This document shows, piece by piece, positions 1 through 6,979 of a stretch of 7,844 nt of DNA. The notes beneath the pieces are model-generated. The model was not told where the DNA came from, did not search any database, and saw only the letters and a program-made list of their open reading frames with translations. A program made the position numbers and the translations under genes. Source of the stretch: Clostridiales bacterium (lineage in GTDB: Bacteria > Bacillota > Clostridia > Peptostreptococcales > Anaerovoracaceae); contig JAAZLU010000117.1 in assembly GCA_012799165.1 (NCBI GenBank), positions 1-7,844 on the forward strand, in the 5' to 3' direction. Position 1 is the stretch's first letter, and every line of letters begins with the position of its first letter.

Positions 1-3000
1 ACAGGCGCCTCGCTTCCGAGAATGTAAACATTCAGATCTTCGAGGTAAAAGTAATTTTTATTACCTCCCGAGCTCGTATAATTTTTCAGTACACAGCTCA
101 GGGTATAATTACCCGGACCAAGGATTCTCGGATGCATGTAATTGCCGCCGTCTCTGCTTCTTCCATCAGCTGAATGTTCCCAAGGAACCCTATTTCCGTA
201 CGAGTCCGTAAGGAGGATGTACTTAGCCATGCTGTAGCTGCTGCGAACATCGTACTCATAGCCGAATTCCAACACAGCCCTCCTTCCTTCCGGCACACAG
301 AAACTTATCGGCGTCGTTCTGCCGACCTGCGTCTTAAGATAATCGCAGGCCTCCGTCTCAAGATAGCCTATGCGATACTTGCCGCCCGTCGGTACAGCTG
401 AACAAGTGAAAAATGGATTTATATCTTTGTCCTCGAAATCCTCGCTGTAAATCTCATCGACTGAATACCCTTCCGCACTCGAAAACTCCCTCAAAAGCAA
501 AGCCTGAGCGAAAAATATATCTTCCTCCTTGTCCGTGTCATATTCGTAGTAATAGACAGTGTCGGGCTCAAGGAAAATTTCGGTACTCAAAGTTCCCGCT
601 CCGCCCGGATCGGAGCTCAACACGAGCTGAGTTTCCCCTCTCTGCACGAGTGCCTTTGCTTCCTCGACGAGTTCTTCCGCTCCGGTCAAAGGCGTGCATC
701 GCAGTAAACAATCGTAGTCGCAATCGCGGGAAAGAAAAGCAGCCTTAAGTCTCTCATCTTCGTCCTGTCTGCTCTCCTTTTTATGGATTACCTGCTTTAT
801 ATCCATTATGCCCCCGCCATTTGCGGTGGCGCTCACGAAGCGATCGCCCTGCCGCGAGAACTCGACCGGAAGTTCCAGGGGACATTCAAAATCGCCTTTA
901 AAACTGAATAGCAGACTCTGAAGGTATTGATATCCCGTGTATACGAAGGCTCCGCCCATATAGACGCCTATGGCGCCCGAATCGTCCTGTAGCGCATAGA
1001 CAATGGACTTGCCGAAATTCAGCCAATCGTTAGTTCCCTCCTTTTTTTGCTCGTAGTACTCATCCGTGTAGATACCGTATATATTGCAATGGGTGAGGTA
1101 TCTGTATCCGTAGCGGGCGTTTCCCTGCAGCGATGAGCCGGATTGGCCTATATATTCTATCCTCGCATCCGAAGTCCAAACAGGGAAAAGCCTGAAGTTT
1201 GAGTCCGGCCTCGAATCGAACTCGATATGCTTTACCAATTTATTTTCTGCGTCGTAACAATGCAAGCCGTTATCTTCTCCTACAAAAATGCAGCCCGCAG
1301 CGTCTATGGCGATGCAGGACGTGCCTCTTAGGCCCTCCGAATCGGATAGAAGTTGAAATTCCAACTCCTCCGTCCCGGGGTCGAATACACCTCTATAGAG
1401 AAAGAAGGCTTTCTCGCTCTGCGCCGGACTCATGAAATGAACCTTGCCCTCATATAATCTAAATCCTTCCGCAGCTCCGCTGTAGAGGATTTTCAGCTCG
1501 CCGCTGCTCATCGAAATTCGCAGAATCCCGCCCGCTGTAAAGCTATATATATAATCGTCCGAAAGCGCGTTGAATTCCCCGAGCGCGTAAGGCAAGGTAG
1601 TTATATAAACGCCACCGGCCTTTAGAAAGATTGCGGTCTGCGAACCTTCAATGAGGTACAGATATCTTCCTTCTGTGTCATGACCCCACTTGGCATCGCA
1701 TAGCCAGTTATCGCTGGCCAAAACTTCCCGACTTATAGTACTCTTCCAACGCAGGCTGAAATCTGGTGCATAAGCGCTGATTGTATACGGATAATCTCTG
1801 ACCTTGTAGCGCGGATCCTCGCCGCTCGGCGCAAGGCTTCCGTTCAATATGTAGACGGTGTCGCTGTCGCTGCTGATATTTCCGCCCTGCCACATACCTC
1901 TCCAGCAGGGGCTATATATTGTCGCATGGTCGTCGGGAGATAAAAGATATCCGCTGCTTCCGGGCACAATCTCCGCGAAACTGCCGCTCACATCTCCGCT
2001 CGCAGCTATTCCTGCGACAATTTTGAGCTGCGTGGCGATTCCCTCTTCCGCAAGAGCCGCCCTGACGCCATCCGAAAGCGCTAGCAGCCTGTCCTTTTCC
2101 TGCCGTCCTTCGGCAACCAGCAACATTTCCATACTCTTCGCTCTCGAAAGTTGCAGCCCCACCCGGGGGCCAATGTTGTCTACGCATGAACTCGCCTCGC
2201 AACTGTCGCTGAGGTAGTCCTCCTCGCTTATGTATTCGGGAAGGGTCTCCTCAACCCAGACTTCCTTTACATAAAGTCGCACTTTGAAATTGCCCGTGCC
2301 ACTCTTTATAAAGGAAACTCTCTGGGCTCTTCCGAAGCTCCTGTCGCGGTAGCCGGGCATCTGCTTTATGTCGGAAAAAATCCCACCCTCCGGCATGTAG
2401 CTCCAGCTTCTGATGAGAGCATCGCCGTCGGAAGCGGAGATATCTTCGACGCCTATTTCGGCATCGTTGGAATTTTCTCCGCGATAGTAGGCGTCGGCAA
2501 TTTCGATCGCGGCGCGAGGGGGTTCATCCCGCAGTACCGTGAACTCCCCGCTGCAGCTGTCCGCATTTCCTGCGCCGTCCTGTACATGAACTTCGTAGCG
2601 CAATTCCTTTTCGCTATGCCATTTCGTAAGGAAGTCCAGCTTAAGGCGAAGGAAGTACTCGTCGCTTCCGCAGTCATATATGCTTCTGTATTTGATGTGC
2701 TCGGAATTATTCGGAGGCTCTTCCGCTCCTGAAAAGACTTTATCTATCCTGACGCTCTCGCCGCTGGAAGGCTCGAATACGAGGACGCGGAGACTGATGA
2801 CGGGCGATTCGGGATTTTGGGCAACGCTGATCTGCAGGCTCTGCTTTCTGTTCTCCTTTTGAACTCCCCCGAGATTTGCGCTTACTGACGGAGTCCGAAG
2901 CACCTCTATGCTCTTGGTGTCGCTGTCCTGCTCCCCGCTCCTGGCGGTATGCGTAAGCTTTACAGAGCAAGCACCGGGTCTTATGAGTTTAGCTATCGCA

Positions 3001-4121
3001 TCGCTCGCGCCGCACTTGACTATGCTGCCGCTGCCCGCCTGAACCAGCGAAAATTCGCCGCTTCCAAGACCCATAGCTGCGGCTCTGGCCGCACCGTATA
3101 TATCTTCCCCGTATGTGTATGTAGAGTAATCGGAAACGATGGTGGGATGGCCAACATAAGTCCTTGCGGGCAGGCTCAGTTTAGCCTGCAGAGAACTGAG
3201 AACGGGCCCGCTTTCGCCCGAGTCTTCGTCCTCATCGATTTCGCCCGGGTCGTCCGGATCTTCCGGGTCCTCCGGGTTGTAGGGAGGATCTTCCGAGTCG
3301 CCGGGCTCATCCGAAGGCGAGTCGATTCTGCTGAATACAAGGCTTATGGGAAACTCGAAATGCAGCCCGCAGGCCCCGGCATTTACAAAGGTTCCGCTTC
3401 CTATGCGGTAACCGTCAGAGTCAACTATATCTAGACCGAGCCTTATCTTGCGCCCGGCTACGAGCTCGCCCTGAACATTTTTAATATAGCTCGGGTGTAT
3501 TCCGGCGACGCTAGCGTCGTCGGGGTTTTCTTCGTTGTAATATCCGGCACCCTGCACGGCGCTCACTCCGTTTCCGAATATTGAGTAGATATTATAACCG
3601 TATTTTTTATCTATCAGGGGAACGGTATTTGCCATTCCGGGAACGAAATTTCCAAGTGTATGACCATTATCATTAAAATTAAATATGGGATATGCAGAAA
3701 ATTTAAGTGTGCTTCCTTCAAGCTTAACATCCTCCGGGGAAAGCTCCGAAAACAGAGTGCTGCAAGGCAGGCTTCCCCTGCTCTCGAATCTGACATCCCA
3801 ATCTTTTCCGCGAACACCCGAGTCTATGAGCTCCGCAAGCCTCGAGGATACAGCAATATTGAAGGTCGCGACACTATTTGCCTGCAAATATTTGTCGACT
3901 TCCCCCATTTCCTGATCGCTTATCCGTATCTTCTCGGAGCCCAGGTTACCGACTTTCCAGTAGCCTCCGGAATAGTGCCACAGGTCCAAACTCCAAACTC
4001 CGGAGACCCTGAATTCTTCTTCCGAGGATGAAGATGCAGAGGCACTTAAAATGTATATAGGAGGTGCCGAAAGAGCCAGGCATATCGCTATGCAGGCTGC
4101 CAAAAGGCGCATATATCTCAT
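1..4121 (-). CDS. Giant exported modular protein, C-terminus beyond left edge (partial)
   Basis: I translated this frame codon by codon: it runs 1373 codons from ATG at 4121 to the left edge with no stop. The start is well supported: AGGAGG lies 5 bases upstream. A second ATG three codons in is too far from that site. Residues 1 to about 28 form a signal peptide (MRYMRLLAACIAICLALSAP and on to a small-residue Ser/Ala stretch). Then follow: a domain to about 266; a Pro/Asp/Glu linker (267-305); two Ig-like beta domains (about 306-418 and 419-530); a PKD-like domain (about 531-652) ending in VDNIGPRV; an alpha/beta-looking stretch with LLVAEGR; a beta-propeller-like region (about 700-970) with IAIDAAGCIFVGEDNGLHCY; and a beta-rich remainder. 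Domain names are my inference from sequence pattern. I do not recognise the whole protein. No SLH domain, sortase motif or catalytic motif is visible. It follows the 408-residue SLH gene by 9 bases and is probably co-transcribed with it, so a surface or structural role is likely. The mature part has 22 cysteines, unusual for a Gram-positive exported protein. Confidence 0.93.
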   Translation of the reverse strand, partial: MRYMRLLAACIAICLALSAPPIYILSASASSSSEEEFRVSGVWSLDLWHYSGGYWKVGNLGSEKIRISDQEMGEVDKYLQANSVATFNIAVSSRLAELIDSGVRGKDWDVRFESRGSLPCSTLFSELSPEDVKLEGSTLKFSAYPIFNFNDNGHTLGNFVPGMANTVPLIDKKYGYNIYSIFGNGVSAVQGAGYYNEENPDDASVAGIHPSYIKNVQGELVAGRKIRLGLDIVDSDGYRIGSGTFVNAGACGLHFEFPISLVFSRIDSPSDEPGDSEDPPYNPEDPEDPDDPGEIDEDEDSGESGPVLSSLQAKLSLPARTYVGHPTIVSDYSTYTYGEDIYGAARAAAMGLGSGEFSLVQAGSGSIVKCGASDAIAKLIRPGACSVKLTHTARSGEQDSDTKSIEVLRTPSVSANLGGVQKENRKQSLQISVAQNPESPVISLRVLVFEPSSGESVRIDKVFSGAEEPPNNSEHIKYRSIYDCGSDEYFLRLKLDFLTKWHSEKELRYEVHVQDGAGNADSCSGEFTVLRDEPPRAAIEIADAYYRGENSNDAEIGVEDISASDGDALIRSWSYMPEGGIFSDIKQMPGYRDRSFGRAQRVSFIKSGTGNFKVRLYVKEVWVEETLPEYISEEDYLSDSCEASSCVDNIGPRVGLQLSRAKSMEMLLVAEGRQEKDRLLALSDGVRAALAEEGIATQLKIVAGIAASGDVSGSFAEIVPGSSGYLLSPDDHATIYSPCWRGMWQGGNISSDSDTVYILNGSLAPSGEDPRYKVRDYPYTISAYAPDFSLRWKSTISREVLASDNWLCDAKWGHDTEGRYLYLIEGSQTAIFLKAGGVYITTLPYALGEFNALSDDYIYSFTAGGILRISMSSGELKILYSGAAEGFRLYEGKVHFMSPAQSEKAFFLYRGVFDPGTEELEFQLLSDSEGLRGTSCIAIDAAGCIFVGEDNGLHCYDAENKLVKHIEFDSRPDSNFRLFPVWTSDARIEYIGQSGSSLQGNARYGYRYLTHCNIYGIYTDEYYEQKKEGTNDWLNFGKSIVYALQDDSGAIGVYMGGAFVYTGYQYLQSLLFSFKGDFECPLELPVEFSRQGDRFVSATANGGGIMDIKQVIHKKESRQDEDERLKAAFLSRDCDYDCLLRCTPLTGAEELVEEAKALVQRGETQLVLSSDPGGAGTLSTEIFLEPDTVYYYEYDTDKEEDIFFAQALLLREFSSAEGYSVDEIYSEDFEDKDINPFFTCSAVPTGGKYRIGYLETEACDYLKTQVGRTTPISFCVPEGRRAVLEFGYEYDVRSSYSMAKYILLTDSYGNRVPWEHSADGRSRDGGNYMHPRILGPGNYTLSCVLKNYTSSGGNKNYFYLEDLNVYILGSEAP
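3244..3279 (-). repeat. Short 9-base tandem repeat encoding the acidic linker
   Basis: Four imperfect 9-base units lie head to tail on the plus strand: cccgggtcg, tccggatct, tccgggtcc and tccgggttg. Read on the minus strand they give Pro/Asp/Glu triplets, the core of a linker at residues 267-305 of the giant protein. The linker contains 19 acidic residues and 8 prolines in 39, with no Lys or Arg. It is probably an extended spacer between the N-terminal domain and the Ig-like domains. The 9-base period keeps frame, so copy number could change without breaking the gene. Confidence 0.7.
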
Positions 4122-4126
4122 ATCCG

Positions 4127-4132
4127 CCTCCT
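4127..4132 (-). promoter_or_regulatory. Ribosome-binding site of the giant gene, overlapping the upstream stop
   Basis: On the minus strand the sequence TAGGAGG holds both the TAG stop of the 408-residue SLH gene (4133-4131) and a perfect AGGAGG. The ATG of the giant gene follows 5 bases later. Ribosomes finishing the first gene cover this site, so translation of the two is probably coupled. This site decides the start at 4121. Confidence 0.85.
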
Positions 4133-5357
4133 ACCAATCGTATTTAAAATCGAAGCCGCTGGCAGTGCTGCTCGCGCGAAATGCATCGCAGTCGACGCTG
4201 ATGCGGGTCTCACCTCGAGATTCTTCTATATAATAAATCTGACGGCAGGAAGCGCTTTCTTTCGTCTTGCGGTTCCACATATTAACCGCAAGAGAAACTG
4301 AATATGCTGCGCTCATATCCTTACCCAAATCCACCAGGGTCTTCCCGGCAAGTTCCATCGATTTATCGTAGTTTATAAAGACCTCGCACTTCTCTCCGAA
4401 AGTCCAGTCCTTATTTTTCATATAGCTCCCGTTAGGCTTCATAATAAGTACGCCTATCTTGCCGGAGCAATTTTCCGGAAAATCCAAGCGGGAAAAGCTT
4501 GCTGTATAATTCCCGCCGGACTTACTGAACACCGCGCTCTTAAATATCTTGTCGATATATGCCTTTGCAACGGGGCTCAGCAGCCTCGCTGCATCGGGGT
4601 CTTTGTAGTTTACATAGCGCTCCCCCGTCTGTTCGTAAACAGCAATTATCTCCTCTCTTCTCGGAAGCCCCACATCCTGCTCGGGTGAAGGAAGCTCCGA
4701 CTGCACGGAAGTATCGCCGTTCTCCTGCTGCGGCTCCTTAAGGCCTATGGACTCAGCGAGCTTTATCATGGCTGCGGCAGCTTCTGCGCGACTCAAAAAT
4801 CCGTAGGGTTTAAAACTGCCATCGGGGTATCCGCTGAGCACGCCGCGCTCGCTGCAAACTGCAACCGCATACTCATAGGGGTCTGCGGCGTCGATGTCGC
4901 TGTAAATCTTGTGAGCCGACTCGGGAACAGCGGATGCTTCACCATTTGAGCCTTCCTGCGATGCAAGCTCCTTCGAAGCGATAACTCCTGCAAGAACTAT
5001 CGCCATATCGCATCTGGGTATGGGTTCGTCGAGCATTCGTATGGCGATGTCGGCTTCACTGAAATATCCCAGCTCAAGGCCCCTCGAATAGAATCCCGCC
5101 GCCCAGTGAGAGCTGCCGGCAGTATTCTCGGAAGAATCCCCCATAAGAACCATCGCCAGAAACTCACCGTAGCTGAGCGTCCGTGCAGGCCGAAAACTCC
5201 CGTCGGGATAACCGCTGAGGATGCCTAAATTCTTGGCATCCTGCGCAAAGTCGAAATACCAATCGCTCTCGTGGACATCGGAAAACGACTCCGCCGCGCC
5301 CGCGCAGAGCGGAAAGCTCAACGCAAGCACAATTAAGATTAAAATAAATTTTCTCAT
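4131..5357 (-). CDS. Exported protein with three N-terminal SLH domains and an unrecognised C-terminal domain (408 aa)
   Basis: Residues 1-21 are a signal peptide (MRKFILILIVLALSFPLC, then AGAA), with cleavage likely near AGAAES. The Cys at 18 is preceded by Phe-Pro-Leu, so it is not a lipobox. Three SLH domains follow: about 23-73 with GILSGYPDGSFRP, a degenerate one about 84-128, and about 151-204 with GVLSGYPDGSFKP and LSRAEAAAAM. In characterised SLH proteins these domains bind pyruvylated secondary cell-wall polymer, so the protein should sit on the outer wall surface. Only the third domain keeps a good (S/T)RAE motif; the others read SYGE and PRCD. After a Gln/Glu/Pro/Ser linker (about 207-232), residues 233-408 form a domain I do not recognise, ending in FDFKYDW. 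The purine-rich AAAAAAGAG next to the ATG is a weak ribosome-binding site, but the signal peptide and nearby promoter support this start. It is the first gene of a transcript shared with the giant protein, for which it may be an anchor or partner (inference). Confidence 0.93.
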   Translation of the reverse strand: MRKFILILIVLALSFPLCAGAAESFSDVHESDWYFDFAQDAKNLGILSGYPDGSFRPARTLSYGEFLAMVLMGDSSENTAGSSHWAAGFYSRGLELGYFSEADIAIRMLDEPIPRCDMAIVLAGVIASKELASQEGSNGEASAVPESAHKIYSDIDAADPYEYAVAVCSERGVLSGYPDGSFKPYGFLSRAEAAAAMIKLAESIGLKEPQQENGDTSVQSELPSPEQDVGLPRREEIIAVYEQTGERYVNYKDPDAARLLSPVAKAYIDKIFKSAVFSKSGGNYTASFSRLDFPENCSGKIGVLIMKPNGSYMKNKDWTFGEKCEVFINYDKSMELAGKTLVDLGKDMSAAYSVSLAVNMWNRKTKESASCRQIYYIEESRGETRISVDCDAFRASSTASGFDFKYDW

Positions 5358-5386
5358 CTCTTTTTTGTCCCGCGCGAATTTACATT

Positions 5387-5415
5387 ATTATACAGGAGAA
5401 TTTTTACATTTTCAA
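5387..5415 (-). promoter_or_regulatory. Sigma-A type promoter for the SLH/giant-protein operon
   Basis: On the minus strand, TTGAAA (5415-5410) and TATAAT (5392-5387) are separated by exactly 17 bases. That is one mismatch from the -35 consensus and a perfect -10. Transcription should start near 5380, leaving a leader of only about 20-25 bases before the ATG at 5357. It lies downstream of the terminator of the previous gene, so it should drive the 408-residue SLH gene and the giant gene together. I see no clear operator repeat around it. Confidence 0.85.
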
Positions 5416-5444
5416 GTCTTAAACCTGTTTTTTTACAAGACAAA

Positions 5445-5467
5445 TCGCCGAGGTAATTCCCCGGCGA
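5445..5467 (-). terminator. Hairpin terminator after the 468-residue SLH gene
   Basis: On the minus strand TCGCCGGGG pairs with CCTCGGCGA around a 5-base AATTA loop: 9 base pairs, one of them G-U. It starts 30 bases after the TAG stop at 5497. The following tract is TTTGTCTTGT, a moderate rather than perfect U-run. Read on the plus strand the G-U pair becomes an A-C mismatch, although a cleaner T-run (ATTTTT) follows. With no plus-strand gene nearby, I assign it to the minus-strand gene. Confidence 0.65.
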
Positions 5468-5496
5468 GATTTTTAACAACACTGTATGATCATTTT

Positions 5497-6903
5497 CTAC
5501 ATCGTCGCTCTCGGGTCCACTCTCCTTAAGCTTTTGTTGACTATCGAGCTTATAATTACGCAGACCTCGGCGCGGGTTATCTTCGACTCGGGGCGGAAGC
5601 TGCCGTCCGGATAACCCTCGACGATTCCCGCTATATAGAGTTTGTGTATGTCGGCGTAGTAGTCGGTCGCAGTAGTCACATCCATCAAGTTCATATAGTC
5701 GGCGAGGGGCTCGTACGCGGCGTCGGACAGGGCGTTCGCCAGAATATGCGCGATTTGCCCCCTCGTTGCGACGGCAGCGTAGTCCTCGAAATCACCTTTC
5801 TTAATTATGCCGTTGGCGACTCCGTAATTGATGTACAGGCTGTACCAGGGCGACGAACCCGCAGGGAAGCTCCCGTCTCCGCCCTTGTAGATATCCCTCA
5901 TCTTGCAGGCCAGCGACAGACACTCGGCAATTGTTATCTCTCCCTCGGGTCTGAAAGTTCCGTCCGGATATCCGCTTATGAGGCCGACGTTATAAGCTCC
6001 TTCGACGAACTCGTCGTACCAGCGCTCCTGCTCGTAGGGCATGTCCAGAAACTGCCCGCGAAGGTAATTGTTCTTTTTTACAAAGTTGGCCAGCCCCTCG
6101 TCCGCAGTAGGTTCGGGGAGCTCATACTGCTTTAAAAGCAGCAACTCTTTGAGCCCCGGCCAATCGTATCTGGACACCTTCTCCAGCTTGCCGTTCTCAA
6201 AGAAGTAAGAAATCATATCGTCGTTTAGGGCGAGTATAAAGCTGTAGCCGCAGGAAAGATAATCCAGCTCCTTGCCCTCCCTCGAGGCGGCCAGCGCCGC
6301 TTCCTTATAATCCGTATTCTTCGGCAATCCTATCGCATACGGCAGGGCTGCTATCCCCGTATAGAGGCCGGGTCCCGCAGTAAAATGCATCTGCATCATC
6401 TGGTCGTCAAAGGTATAAAGTCCGCCGCTTATATCCAGAAAGTTGTAATTATACATATCCTTCCAGGCGGCGACGTACTCGGCTCCGCTGTAGATGGTAA
6501 TCCCCGTCGTGGTGAAACTTGCGCTGAGCGCGCTGTATAGGCAGTCGCCGTCCCACTTGTCGTTGGGCGCATAGATGACCTTAACCTCGCTCTCGGCTAT
6601 ACCGTAGGAGGTGCGTATTATCGCATCGATCTTACCCAGATAATATGGCAGCGTAAGCTTGGCGATGAGCCCCTGCGGGCGATAATTCCTGTCCGTCTCG
6701 CTGTAAGTCTCCGTCCTATACCCGTACTTTGGAGGCTCCTCGTAGGGAGGAAGCCCGTCCTGAGAAGCCACCTCTCCCTCGGCGAAAGCCTGAAACGGCA
6801 GACTCGAAAAAAACAAGATGAGCGCCAGCATAAGCAATGCCGTCCTCTTAATTCGGCTCCCATGAGTATTATAAATTTTAAAATCAGCAAGAATTTTCTT
6901 CAT
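5497..6903 (-). CDS. Exported protein with unrecognised N-terminal domain and three C-terminal SLH domains (468 aa)
   Basis: The N-terminus has a basic region, a hydrophobic core (about 21-38) and a likely signal cleavage near FQAFAEGE (38-43). The n-region is unusually long (about 20 residues). AGGCGG lies only one base from the ATG at 6903, and a GGGA stretch lies further up, so the start is less certain than the gene. Residues about 45-285 form a domain I cannot name, rich in Tyr and with one Cys at 121 and one at 218. Three SLH domains fill the C-terminus: about 286-337 (GLISGYPDGTFRPE), about 347-393 (weak, with ATRGQIAHIL), and about 405-457 (GIVEGYPDGSFRPE, ITRAEVCVI). Such triplets attach proteins non-covalently to cell-wall polymer in characterised Gram-positive species, so I infer a wall-displayed protein. 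It has the opposite domain order to the 408-residue SLH protein downstream. It ends before a terminator and so is probably not on the same main transcript. I found no convincing promoter in the 76 bases upstream, so readthrough from the DUF1846 gene is possible. Confidence 0.92.
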   Translation of the reverse strand: MKKILADFKIYNTHGSRIKRTALLMLALILFFSSLPFQAFAEGEVASQDGLPPYEEPPKYGYRTETYSETDRNYRPQGLIAKLTLPYYLGKIDAIIRTSYGIAESEVKVIYAPNDKWDGDCLYSALSASFTTTGITIYSGAEYVAAWKDMYNYNFLDISGGLYTFDDQMMQMHFTAGPGLYTGIAALPYAIGLPKNTDYKEAALAASREGKELDYLSCGYSFILALNDDMISYFFENGKLEKVSRYDWPGLKELLLLKQYELPEPTADEGLANFVKKNNYLRGQFLDMPYEQERWYDEFVEGAYNVGLISGYPDGTFRPEGEITIAECLSLACKMRDIYKGGDGSFPAGSSPWYSLYINYGVANGIIKKGDFEDYAAVATRGQIAHILANALSDAAYEPLADYMNLMDVTTATDYYADIHKLYIAGIVEGYPDGSFRPESKITRAEVCVIISSIVNKSLRRVDPRATM

Positions 6904-6979
6904 TCCGCCTAAACTTTCCCTTTCGCCTTAATCCCCATATCACATTTATTTAAGCACCTTGCTTTTGTCCGGCCCCAAA

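Noticed and set aside
174..3434. Several plus-strand open frames of 60-161 codons across the left half (for example 174-401, 413-748, 1858-2217, 2949-3434).
   Set aside because: All lie antisense to the continuous 1373-codon minus-strand frame. They have low-complexity or Arg/Ser-rich translations and no supporting ribosome-binding sites or domains.
4092..4103. A lipobox-like LAAC at residues 7-10 of the giant protein.
   Set aside because: The hydrophobic core runs after this cysteine rather than before it, and only nine residues precede it. A lipoprotein signal does not fit.
5304..5306. Cys18 of the 408-residue SLH protein as a lipoprotein cysteine.
   Set aside because: The preceding residues Phe-Pro-Leu do not match a lipobox, and the following AGAA fits ordinary signal peptidase cleavage.
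5644..6135. A 163-codon plus-strand open frame.
   Set aside because: It is a shadow of the 468-residue SLH gene, which has clear SLH motifs in the opposite frame.
6948..6968. A small hairpin (AAGCA/TGCTT) after the DUF1846 gene as a terminator.
   Set aside because: Only 5 base pairs, mostly weak, with no U-run on the minus strand.
6904..6979. A promoter for the 468-residue SLH gene.
   Set aside because: AT-rich hexamers exist, but none has a -35 partner at proper spacing. I cannot support a call.
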